A stretch of 7,321 nucleotides of DNA from UMGS172 sp045651745. Lineage in GTDB: Bacteria; Bacillota; Clostridia; Oscillospirales; Acutalibacteraceae. The notes beneath the pieces are model-generated. The model was not told the origin of the DNA. It was given only the letters and a program-made list of their open reading frames with translations, and searched no databases. Where the stretch lies: assembly GCA_045651745.1 (NCBI GenBank), contig JAZRSW010000035.1, positions 1 to 7,321 of the forward strand, written 5' to 3'. Of the stretch, positions 1-5,236 are shown piece by piece. Every line of letters starts with the position of its first letter. The first letter of the stretch is position 1. The translations under genes were made by a program, and so were the position numbers.

Positions 1-27
1 GAAAACCCGCTATTTAAGCGGGTTTTC
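1..27. terminator. Intrinsic terminator hairpin, probably bidirectional
   Basis: A perfect 10-bp inverted repeat, GAAAACCCGC and GCGGGTTTTC, is separated by a 7-nt loop. The T-rich 3' arm and A-rich 5' arm give a T-run on either strand. It lies downstream of the leftward pair (membrane protein and amidase remnant) and would stop their transcript. It may also serve a rightward gene outside the window. The hairpin begins at the first base of the window, so any further stem or tail is not visible. Confidence 0.85.
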
Positions 28-65
28 AGGGTGTTTTATATTGAATTTTCACGGCAGGATTGGAC

Positions 66-242
66 CTAATGTGTAGTATTAATTAACCCACCGTGGCCGG
101 CGTCTATTATTACTGTCGGTGCTTTAATTTTAAAATCAGCCGATACTGAAACGCCAAAAAAATTATCCTGAAAAACGGTCAAGAAACTAATGGTAATAAC
201 CACTGAAACCGCAATAAACCCAATCAATGCTCTTTTAATCAT
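66..242 (-). pseudogene. Truncated N-acetylmuramoyl-L-alanine amidase (Amidase_3/CwlD-like) remnant
   Basis: The 58-residue reading frame has a signal-anchor-like N-terminus (basic MIKR, then a hydrophobic stretch to about residue 22) and a short linker. It then shows PTVIIDAGHGG at about residues 42-52. This is the first strand of the Amidase_3 fold, whose His is the first zinc ligand of peptidoglycan amidases such as CwlD. A family member should continue for roughly 170 residues with a Glu and a second His ligand. Here the frame runs only six residues further (LINTTH) to a TAG, and the terminator at 1-27 follows within 40 bases. The start chosen is the ATG at 242, with GGGTGAG just upstream, rather than the longer frame from 278. 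It lies 52 bases behind the membrane-protein gene and is probably co-transcribed with it. The fragment could be expressed as a small membrane peptide, but it cannot be an active amidase. Identification rests on one motif plus the architecture. Confidence 0.7.
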
Positions 243-294
243 ACACTCACCCAATGGATGTATATGATAAAATAGCAAAGCATTATAACAAAAT

Positions 295-795
295 CTATTT
301 ATATAGCAGTTGCGAAAATATACAACCTACAACTATACCTAATATGTAAACACTTATATTCATTAACCAATATTTTGACTTTTTCCAGCCAATATCGGAC
401 CAAATACCCGAAACACAATATTCGACAATCCACGTAGCGACTGAAAATAAAGGCAAAACCATCATCCACATTTCGCCCGGGATTAAAAAAGCACACGGAA
501 TAATTAGCCAAAAAACTCCAAGTATTTCAATAAATCCGAAAAGTGTTCTTCCGGTATTATAATGCACCGGCATATTATACCTTAACTGTGCATAAATGTT
601 GTCACGCTCTTTTCTTACTGTCTTTAATCCGTGTTTTATTAAAAGCGGTGTTAAAATTAGTAAAGCACTGATAAAAGCGGCAACGAAAAAATATTCACGG
701 GCAATATCATACAATCCCCAGAGAATTATTATATCAAAGGGAATTATCAAAACAAGACCGATAATATATAATATATTTTTAAATGTATTCTTCAA
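295..795 (-). CDS. Hypothetical multi-pass membrane protein (166 aa)
   Basis: I do not recognise a family. The protein shows about five hydrophobic segments, near residues 8-29, 35-53, 84-105, 109-128 and 143-164. Between segments two and three is a charged, probably cytosolic loop (KTVRKERDNIYAQLRYN, about 58-74). A short basic stretch (KKSK, 138-141) precedes the last segment. No catalytic motif is visible. The start codon is TTG at 795. It is supported by a GGGGTGA ribosome binding site about 5 nt upstream and by absence of a better ATG. The gene has its own strong promoter (821-849). It is followed after 52 bases by the amidase remnant and then the terminator at 1-27. A role in the envelope could be guessed from that neighbour, but nothing in the sequence shows it. 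Confidence 0.75.
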   Translation of the reverse strand: MKNTFKNILYIIGLVLIIPFDIIILWGLYDIAREYFFVAAFISALLILTPLLIKHGLKTVRKERDNIYAQLRYNMPVHYNTGRTLFGFIEILGVFWLIIPCAFLIPGEMWMMVLPLFSVATWIVEYCVSGIWSDIGWKKSKYWLMNISVYILGIVVGCIFSQLLYK

Positions 796-800
796 AATTT

Positions 801-807
801 CACCCCA
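801..807 (-). promoter_or_regulatory. Ribosome binding site deciding the TTG start of the membrane protein
   Basis: On the minus strand, GGGGTGA is followed by a short A/T spacer and then TTG AAG AAT. The spacing of about 5 nt fits a Firmicute Shine-Dalgarno. No in-frame ATG lies at a suitable distance, so TTG at 795 is the best start. Confidence 0.65.
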
Positions 808-820
808 TTCCTTATGATTA

Positions 821-849
821 ATTTTAACACATCGCCAAATTTAAGTCAA
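821..849 (-). promoter_or_regulatory. Sigma-A-type promoter for the 166-aa membrane protein gene
   Basis: Read on the minus strand, the -35 box is TTGACT (844-849) and the -10 box is TAAAAT (821-826), separated by exactly 17 bp. Each box matches the consensus at five of six positions. Transcription would start near 814, leaving a leader of about 20 nt that contains the GGGGTGA ribosome binding site. The promoter lies between the terminator of the upstream operon (901-923) and the gene, so the gene forms an independent leftward unit with the amidase remnant. Confidence 0.75.
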
Positions 850-900
850 CAACATCATAACCTAAACTTGAAATCTACTTTTAGTAGGTTGATAATAAAA

Positions 901-923
901 AAAGGCGGTCAACGACCGCCTTT
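901..923. terminator. Intrinsic terminator ending the queA-tgt-yajC operon
   Basis: A perfect 10-bp stem, AAAGGCGGTC with GACCGCCTTT, has a 3-nt loop and is flanked by A-runs on the left and T-runs on the right. On the minus strand the stem is followed by TTTTTTT. It begins only two bases past the stop codon (925-927) of the TIGR04086-family gene and so ends the leftward operon. Symmetry allows it to work in both directions. Confidence 0.9.
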
Positions 924-924
924 T

Positions 925-1323
925 TTATATGTATTTACTCTTATTTCTTTTAATTGTGCTTAAAAAAGCGCCAACTTCAGATGTCAAAAAACATATTAAC
1001 ATTCTTAATAAAAACACACTCGAAAAGCCTTGTTTTGTAACGGCAGCCGAAATTACAGCAACTGTTAAATAAAACAACGTGCCGGCAGCTGCACCTATAA
1101 TTAATACCTTTGATTTAAGTTTTATTGCCGAAAAATAACCGCAAATTAACGACGAAACACCTAATATAATAACTGCAATTATTCCCGAAGCACTTCCACT
1201 AACTTTGAGTGCAGAAAGTATAACTGCTGAAAGTATGGTCAATATAAGTAAACTTGCAAAACCTATAATAACACCAAACAACGCCGACATTAAAAAACTT
1301 TTATTTTCATTATTATATTGCAT
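925..1323 (-). CDS. TIGR04086-family membrane protein (132 aa)
   Basis: A small integral membrane protein with four hydrophobic segments, at about residues 11-36, 45-66, 73-92 and 100-122. The family (YrzE-like in Bacilli) has no established function. Assignment rests on size, four-helix layout, Gly/Ser-rich helices (SGSASG, GAAAGTLFYL) and the position directly behind yajC in a queA-tgt-yajC cluster, which is typical of Clostridia. The C-terminus is basic (KRNKSK). The start taken is the ATG at 1323. A longer frame from a TTG at 1344 would start inside the hairpin at 1332-1357 and is unlikely. No good Shine-Dalgarno precedes the ATG. The only G-rich stretch (GGGACGG) is the 3' arm of that hairpin, so translation may be weak or coupled to yajC. 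Many Clostridia have the SCIFF peptide gene next in order. It is absent here. Confidence 0.75.
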   Translation of the reverse strand: MQYNNENKSFLMSALFGVIIGFASLLILTILSAVILSALKVSGSASGIIAVIILGVSSLICGYFSAIKLKSKVLIIGAAAGTLFYLTVAVISAAVTKQGFSSVFLLRMLICFLTSEVGAFLSTIKRNKSKYI

Positions 1324-1357
1324 AAAAAACACCGTCCCGTACAAGTATACGGAACGG
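1324..1357 (-). terminator. Terminator-like hairpin between yajC and the TIGR04086 gene
   Basis: On the minus strand, CCGTTCCGTA pairs with TACGGGACGG (one G-U pair) around a 6-nt loop, followed by TG and six Ts. The T-run ends directly at the ATG at 1323. Form and position match an intrinsic terminator 17 bases after the yajC stop. Because the next gene follows at once, it may act as a partial terminator or as a structure that hides the start region of that gene. Confidence 0.65.
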
Positions 1358-1373
1358 CGCTTTAAATTATTAC

Positions 1374-1658
1374 TTATTTTGCAGGGGTGGTATCGTGGAT
1401 AGTATTAACCGAAGACAAAGCCCACTTCATAACCTTATTTTTAGAATGGTCAGCAGGAGACTCAACAATATAATGGTCATCCTTAACCGAAATTACGCGG
1501 AAAACAAAACCGCCGATGGTAACAATCTCGTCACCAACCTGAACAGAATTTCTCTGCTCTTCCTCTTTTTTCTGCTTTTTTTTCTGTGAACGGTTCATAA
1601 AAAAAATCATACCACCGAAGATTAAAAGCATGGGTATCATTGTAATTAAACCTTGCAT
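1374..1658 (-). CDS. yajC: Preprotein translocase accessory subunit YajC
   Basis: YajC is a single-pass inner-membrane protein that associates with SecDF and SecYEG. The 94-residue length is normal. Residues 3-21 form the membrane segment (ITMIPMLLIFGGMIFFM). A highly charged linker follows (SQKKKQKKEEEQ, 24-35), where the family usually has PQ-K-rich residues. The conserved soluble core is VGDEIVTIGGFVFRVISV at 41-58, ending in a short beta-rich tail. The start at 1658 is preceded by a clear GGAGGA (1666-1671) with good spacing. It lies 65 bases behind tgt, the common bacterial order. The usual secD/secF partners are not next to it; a TIGR04086-family membrane protein follows instead. A weak promoter-like pair in the tgt-yajC gap was not strong enough to call. 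Confidence 0.93.
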   Translation of the reverse strand: MQGLITMIPMLLIFGGMIFFMNRSQKKKQKKEEEQRNSVQVGDEIVTIGGFVFRVISVKDDHYIVESPADHSKNKVMKWALSSVNTIHDTTPAK

Positions 1659-1723
1659 TTATAATTCCTCCAAAATTTGTTAAACATATATTACTACAAA
1701 CATACACAAAAAGCAAGCACTAT

Positions 1724-2857
1724 TTATATTCTTGTTGCAATCTTTTCAACAACACTATCCTTAAATTCCTTAAATGTGCCATTATCAAGATTTTCACGAA
1801 TTTTTTCCATAAGTGTATTATAAAAATACAGATTATGTTGAACGCAAAGACGTTGACCAAGCATTTCCCCTGCCTTAATCAAGTGACGTACGTATGCCCT
1901 CGAATGCCGGCGACAAGTAGGACACTGACAACCCGGTTCAATTGGCTCATGGTCATCTTTATATTTCTCATTATTAAGGTTTCTTATACCTTCCCAAGTA
2001 AATAAATGACCATGCCTTGCATTTCGGCTTGGCATTACGCAATCAAATAGGTCAACTCCTCGTTCTACTGCCTCCAAAATATTTGCAGGAGTTCCAACTC
2101 CCATTAAATAGCGTATTTTTTCATTAGGCATATATGGTTCAACTTGTTCAATAATGTGGTACATAACCTCTGCTGCCTCGCCAACCGCAAGTCCGCCGAT
2201 AGCATAACCGTCTAAATCAAGGTCGGCAATCGTTTTCATATGTTCAACACGTAAATCATCGTACGTACAACCCTGATTTATACCGAACAACAACTGATTA
2301 GGGTTAACTGTGCCTTCGGTTTGGTTAAGTTCTGCCATTTTAATTTTACAACGCTTTAACCATCGTGTTGTTCTCAAACAAGACTGACGGGAATACTCAT
2401 ACTCGGCAGGATTTTCAACGCACTCATCAAACGCCATAGCAATCGTTGAGCCTAAATTAGACTGTATTTTCATACTTTCTTCGGGCCCCATAAATATTTT
2501 TTTACCATCAATATGGGAACTAAAGGTTACACCTTCTTCATTAATTTTGCGAAGTGATGAAAGCGAGAAAACCTGAAAACCGCCACTGTCGGTCAATATA
2601 GGACCTTGCCAACCTGTAAATTTATGAAGTCCACCGAAATTTTTAATAAGTTCGTCACCCGGACGTAAATGCAAATGATACGTATTGCAGAGCATAACCT
2701 GAGTGTGCAAATCGTCAGCCATATCAAATGCCGAAACAGCGCCTTTAATTGCAGCACATGTTGCAACATTCATAAAAGCAGGTGTTTGGATAGTGCCGTG
2801 TACCGTCTCAAAAACACCTCGACGCGCAGTTCCTTCTTTTTTTAATACTTTAAACAT
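1724..2857 (-). CDS. tgt: tRNA-guanine(34) transglycosylase
   Basis: TGT exchanges guanine-34 in the anticodon of Asp, Asn, His and Tyr tRNAs for the queuosine precursor preQ1. The 377-residue length is normal. Visible landmarks, using established knowledge of the Zymomonas enzyme, are the general acid/base Asp in LTDSGGFQ (D90), FDEC (143-146), GGLAVGE (221-227) and the nucleophile Asp in FDCVMPSRNARHG (D272). The zinc site is C310, C312, C315 and H341, with the same spacing as in Zymomonas. Cys in FDEC and Val in GGLAVGE are the bacterial preQ1-type pair. Two conserved stretches differ from textbook TGTs: FMNVAT where FMPVGT is usual, and LGSTIAMAFDEC where LGxDI is usual. I associate this variant with gut Clostridia. 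The ATG at 2857 is preceded by GAGGT six bases upstream. It follows queA by 85 bases, consistent with a shared queuosine operon. Confidence 0.96.
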   Translation of the reverse strand: MFKVLKKEGTARRGVFETVHGTIQTPAFMNVATCAAIKGAVSAFDMADDLHTQVMLCNTYHLHLRPGDELIKNFGGLHKFTGWQGPILTDSGGFQVFSLSSLRKINEEGVTFSSHIDGKKIFMGPEESMKIQSNLGSTIAMAFDECVENPAEYEYSRQSCLRTTRWLKRCKIKMAELNQTEGTVNPNQLLFGINQGCTYDDLRVEHMKTIADLDLDGYAIGGLAVGEAAEVMYHIIEQVEPYMPNEKIRYLMGVGTPANILEAVERGVDLFDCVMPSRNARHGHLFTWEGIRNLNNEKYKDDHEPIEPGCQCPTCRRHSRAYVRHLIKAGEMLGQRLCVQHNLYFYNTLMEKIRENLDNGTFKEFKDSVVEKIATRI

Positions 2858-2879
2858 AAAATAACCTCATTCTATAATT

Positions 2880-2894
2880 TGTGCCGAAGGCACA
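2880..2894. repeat. Small hairpin in the queA-tgt gap
   Basis: TGTGCC, a GAA loop and GGCACA form a 6-bp stem-loop (CUUCGG-like when read on the minus strand, with UUC in the loop). It has no T-run and is not a terminator. It lies next to the heptamer array and just ahead of the tgt ribosome binding site. Confidence 0.6.
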
Positions 2895-2895
2895 C

Positions 2896-2930
2896 CTTAC
2901 CTCTTCACTTATCACTCTTCACTTTTACCT
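2896..2930. repeat. Imperfect tandem heptamer array (5 x 7 bp)
   Basis: Five consecutive 7-mers on the plus strand read CTTACCT, CTTCACT, TATCACT, CTTCACT and TTTACCT. The central motif read on the minus strand is AGTGAAG. The array fills the queA-tgt gap between an 11-bp inverted repeat at the queA end and the small hairpin at 2880-2894. It looks like a minisatellite-like or interspersed repeat element. No open reading frame or promoter is seen in it. Confidence 0.6.
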
Positions 2931-2956
2931 GTTGATTTTGTATCACAAAATCAACA
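2930..2956. repeat. 11-bp inverted repeat spanning the queA stop codon
   Basis: TGTTGATTTTG (2930-2940) and CAAAATCAACA (2946-2956) are perfect inverted copies around the 5-nt loop TATCA, which contains the queA stop (TGA on the minus strand). One arm encodes the last residues of QueA (MLIL) and the other is intergenic. No T-run follows, so it is not a typical terminator. It could stabilise the 3' end of a processed queA message. Confidence 0.7.
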
Positions 2957-3962
2957 TAGCATCGCCAAACGAGAAAAATCGGTACTTTTCCTCAACAGCA
3001 TGACGATAAGCATCCATTGTTAAATCATATCCTGCAAATGCACTGACAAGCATAATTAAAGTACTTTCCGGCAGGTGAAAATTAGTAATCAATCCATCCA
3101 TACACTTGAACTTATAACCCGGATAAATAAAGATTTCGGTATCATCAGAACACTCTGCAATTTCACCCTTAACAGCGGCACTTTCGAGCGTTCTACACGA
3201 AGTAGTACCAACACATATTACCCTACCGCCGTTACGCTTGGTTTCATTGATTAAATCAGCAGTTTCTTGCGGGATAAAATAATGTTCTGAATGCATCTTA
3301 TGGTCGGTTATTTCATCAACCTTTACGGGTCTAAACGTACCCAAACCAACGTGCAGTGTAACAAAGCCAATTTTAATGCCTTTTTCTCTTATTTTATCCA
3401 TAAATTCGGTTGTGAAATGCAGTCCCGCGGTCGGTGCTGCCGCCGAGCCTAATTCTTTTGAATAAACTGTTTGATAACGTTCTTTATCGTTAAGTTTTTC
3501 AGTAATATACGGCGGTAACGGCATCTGACCGACTCTATCCAAAACGTCATAAAAAACACCGTCACATTTAAATTCAACAATACGGTTGCCCTCGGGTGTA
3601 ACATCTTTAACTTCGCAAGATAACTCGTCACCGAAATTAAAGATTTTGCCAACCTTTGCCTTTTTACCGGGACCTGCCAAACATTCCCATAACATATGTC
3701 CCTTTTCTTTAAGTAAAACAAACTCAACAACCGAGCCTGTGTCTTCTCGTGTACCAAAAATTCGTGCCGGTAAAACTCTGGTATCGTTTAAGATAAGACA
3801 GTCCCCTGATTTCAGATAATCTAAAACATCGGTGAACGTCTTGTCCTCATAAGTATTATTTTGACGATTTAATGCCAAAAGCCTGGACGAAGTACGCGGT
3901 TCAACGGGTGTTTGGGCTATTAAATTTTGTGGTAATTCATAATAAAATTCCGATTTTTTCAT
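2943..3962 (-). CDS. queA: S-adenosylmethionine:tRNA ribosyltransferase-isomerase
   Basis: QueA transfers and isomerises the ribosyl group of S-adenosylmethionine onto preQ1-34 of tRNA, giving epoxyqueuosine, the step after TGT. The 339-residue length is typical. Family landmarks in order are YELPQNLIAQTPVEPR (8-23), SRLL (26-29), LNDTRVLPARIFG (58-70), MPLPPYI (147-153), AAAPTAGLHFT (174-184), TLHVGLGTFRPV (202-213), HSEHY (224-228), GTTSCRTLES (252-261), LITNFHLPESTLIMLVSAF (291-309) and the C-terminal RFFSFGDAMLIL. The ATG at 3962 has GGAG six bases upstream. It is the first gene of the leftward queA-tgt-yajC operon and is divergent from asd, with a likely promoter at 4054-4082. Its last codons form one arm of an inverted repeat. 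No preQ1 riboswitch pattern was recognised in its leader. Confidence 0.97.
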   Translation of the reverse strand: MKKSEFYYELPQNLIAQTPVEPRTSSRLLALNRQNNTYEDKTFTDVLDYLKSGDCLILNDTRVLPARIFGTREDTGSVVEFVLLKEKGHMLWECLAGPGKKAKVGKIFNFGDELSCEVKDVTPEGNRIVEFKCDGVFYDVLDRVGQMPLPPYITEKLNDKERYQTVYSKELGSAAAPTAGLHFTTEFMDKIREKGIKIGFVTLHVGLGTFRPVKVDEITDHKMHSEHYFIPQETADLINETKRNGGRVICVGTTSCRTLESAAVKGEIAECSDDTEIFIYPGYKFKCMDGLITNFHLPESTLIMLVSAFAGYDLTMDAYRHAVEEKYRFFSFGDAMLIL

Positions 3963-4007
3963 AATTCACTCCGAATATGCACAAAAAGAGGTATTTTGCG
4001 TAAAATA

Positions 4008-4020
4008 TGTTTGACAAACA
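4008..4020. promoter_or_regulatory. 13-bp dyad over the asd -35 box
   Basis: TGTTTG-A-CAAACA is a perfect 6-1-6 dyad that fully contains the TTGACA -35 hexamer of the asd promoter. Such placement would let a dimeric regulator block polymerase. The dyad also lies in the leader of the queA transcript. Operator function is inference, since part of the symmetry is contributed by the -35 box itself. Confidence 0.35.
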
Positions 4021-4039
4021 ACTAAGGAAAATGTATAAT
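4011..4039 (+). promoter_or_regulatory. Consensus sigma-A promoter of the asd-dapA-dapB operon
   Basis: TTGACA (4011-4016) and TATAAT (4034-4039) are separated by exactly 17 bp, a perfect match to the vegetative consensus. Transcription should start near 4046, giving a leader of about 66 nt before the asd ATG. That is too short for a lysine riboswitch (L-box), and no terminator hairpin is visible in it. The promoter predicts strong vegetative expression unless repressed. Confidence 0.92.
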
Positions 4040-4041
4040 TT

Positions 4042-4059
4042 TATAATAAAGTTATTATA
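4042..4059. promoter_or_regulatory. 18-bp palindrome between the divergent promoters (possible operator)
   Basis: TATAATAA-AG-TTATTATA is a perfect 8-2-8 inverted repeat covering the predicted start points of both transcripts. Its right arm contains the -10 box of the leftward queA promoter. A regulator bound here could affect both operons. Chance is possible because the stretch is pure A/T apart from one G. Confidence 0.35.
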
Positions 4060-4082
4060 GAGCATAAGTGCGAAATAATCAA
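4054..4082 (-). promoter_or_regulatory. Likely promoter of the queA-tgt-yajC operon
   Basis: On the minus strand the -35 box is TTGATT (4077-4082) and the -10 box is a perfect TATAAT (4054-4059), with a 17-bp spacer. Transcription would begin near 4047, giving a queA leader of about 85 nt. The start point nearly coincides with that of asd on the other strand, so the two promoters overlap face to face. Confidence 0.65.
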
Positions 4083-4111
4083 CATCAATTTTTAATTTAG
4101 GGTGATACATA

Positions 4112-5194
4112 ATGAAAAAGTATAATGTAGGTATAATTGGTGCTACCGGTATGGTCGGTCAGCGTTTTCCAACCTTACTCGAAAACCATCCTTGGTTTAA
4201 CGTTAAGGTTTTAGCCGCAAGCGGTAGAAGTGCCGGTAAAACATATATTGAATGTGTTGGCGACCGTTGGGCTATGAAAACCCCTATCCCCGAATCAATG
4301 AAAAACATTGTTATTATGAACGCTGAGGAAGACATTGAAAAAATCGCAAAAGAAGTTGATTTTGTCTTCTGTGCGGTTAATATGAAAAAGGACGAAATCA
4401 AGGCTCTTGAAGAAGCTTACGCTAAGCACGAGTGTCCTGTAATTTCCAATAACAGCGCTCACAGACACACTCCTGACGTTCCGATGGTAATCCCTGAACT
4501 TAACGCAGACCATATTGAAGTTATCGCCGACCAGAAAAAGCGTCTTGGCACAAAACGTGGCTTTATTGCAGTAAAATCCAACTGTTCATTACAAAGCTAT
4601 GTTCCCGCCCTTTTCCCGCTTGACGCTGACTACGGTGTTGAGGATGCTTTGGTTTGCACATATCAGGCTATTTCAGGCGCAGGTAAAACGTTTGAGACCT
4701 TCCCCGAAATTGTTGATAACGTTATCCCTTTTATCGGTGGCGAGGAAGAAAAAAGTGAGCAGGAACCTTTAAAAATTTGGGGTAAAGTTGAAAACGGTGT
4801 TATTGTTAATGCCGAAAAACCTCACTTCACTGCTCAATGCTTGCGTGTTCCCGTATCAGACGGACATATGGCAGCAGTTTTCGTAAGATTTAACAAGAAA
4901 CCCTCTAAAGATGAAATGATTGCTAAATGGGAAGCATTCCGCGGTACCGCACAGGAGTTGGAACTCCCAAGCGCACCCAAGCAGTTCATTCACTACTTCA
5001 CCGAGGATAATATGCCTCAAACCAAGTTACAACGCGACCTTGACGGCGGTATGGCAATTTCTGTTGGCCGTTTAAGAGAAGACACACAGTATGACTACAA
5101 GTTCGTTTGCCTCTCTCACAACACCTTAAGAGGTGCTGCAGGTGGCGGAGTGTTGCTTGCTGAATTACTTGCTGCAAAGGGCTATTTTGATTAA
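4112..5194 (+). CDS. asd: Aspartate-semialdehyde dehydrogenase, archaeal/fungal type
   Basis: Asd reduces L-aspartyl-4-phosphate with NADPH to aspartate semialdehyde, the branch point to lysine/diaminopimelate and threonine/methionine. The 360-residue protein has the nucleotide-binding loop GIIGATGMVGQRF (7-19), SNNSAHR (112-118), active-site Cys in KSNCSLQ (C158), AISGAGKTFE (186-195), substrate Arg and general-base His in LRVPVSDGHMAAV (R245, H252), and a C-terminal HNTLRGAAGGGVLLAE (336-351). The SNCS context and overall length fit the archaeal/eukaryotic-type family (TIGR00978) rather than the usual bacterial type, which has a NPNC active site. The ATG at 4112 has AGGGTGA six bases upstream. 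It is the first gene of the asd-dapA-dapB operon behind a consensus promoter, and 42 bases separate it from dapA. No truncation or odd residue is seen. Confidence 0.96.
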   Translation: MKKYNVGIIGATGMVGQRFPTLLENHPWFNVKVLAASGRSAGKTYIECVGDRWAMKTPIPESMKNIVIMNAEEDIEKIAKEVDFVFCAVNMKKDEIKALEEAYAKHECPVISNNSAHRHTPDVPMVIPELNADHIEVIADQKKRLGTKRGFIAVKSNCSLQSYVPALFPLDADYGVEDALVCTYQAISGAGKTFETFPEIVDNVIPFIGGEEEKSEQEPLKIWGKVENGVIVNAEKPHFTAQCLRVPVSDGHMAAVFVRFNKKPSKDEMIAKWEAFRGTAQELELPSAPKQFIHYFTEDNMPQTKLQRDLDGGMAISVGRLREDTQYDYKFVCLSHNTLRGAAGGGVLLAELLAAKGYFD

Positions 5195-5236
5195 TTTGAT
5201 TCAATTTCATCTTAACTATTGATTGGAGTTATTTTA

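Noticed and set aside
66..278. Longer start for the amidase remnant at 278
   Set aside because: The 12 extra residues have no signal-like character, and the ATG at 242 has a good ribosome binding site (GGGTGAG) and begins a normal basic signal-anchor sequence.
282..287. TATAAT on the minus strand ahead of the amidase remnant
   Set aside because: No acceptable -35 box lies 16-18 bp upstream of it, so it is not called as a promoter in this A/T-rich stretch.
859..890. AACCTA...TAGGTT inverted repeat and a 5-bp CTACT-TTT-AGTAG hairpin between the operon terminator and the membrane-protein promoter
   Set aside because: The arms are short and the surrounding DNA is A/T-rich, so chance occurrence is likely. 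It lies upstream of the promoter, but nothing else supports an operator.
925..1344. TTG start at 1344 for the TIGR04086-family gene
   Set aside because: It falls in the loop of the hairpin at 1332-1357 and lacks a ribosome binding site. The ATG at 1323 is preferred.
1680..1720. Weak promoter for yajC (TTGCTT-17-TAATAT on the minus strand)
   Set aside because: Only three and four of six consensus matches; the gene can be read from the upstream operon promoter.
3449..3757. 102-aa minus-strand reading frame inside queA
   Set aside because: It is an out-of-frame shadow of queA with no recognisable domain. The queA frame shows full conservation over the same region.
3992..4007. TATTTT-gcgt-AAAATA hairpin in the queA leader as a possible preQ1 riboswitch or terminator
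   Set aside because: It is a weak 6-bp A/T stem and lacks the preQ1-I features I know (short C-rich/G-rich stem with an A-rich tail), and no T-run follows.
5219..5236. TTG start for dapA at 5219
   Set aside because: It lies upstream of and overlaps the Shine-Dalgarno; the ATG at 5237 matches the family N-terminus.
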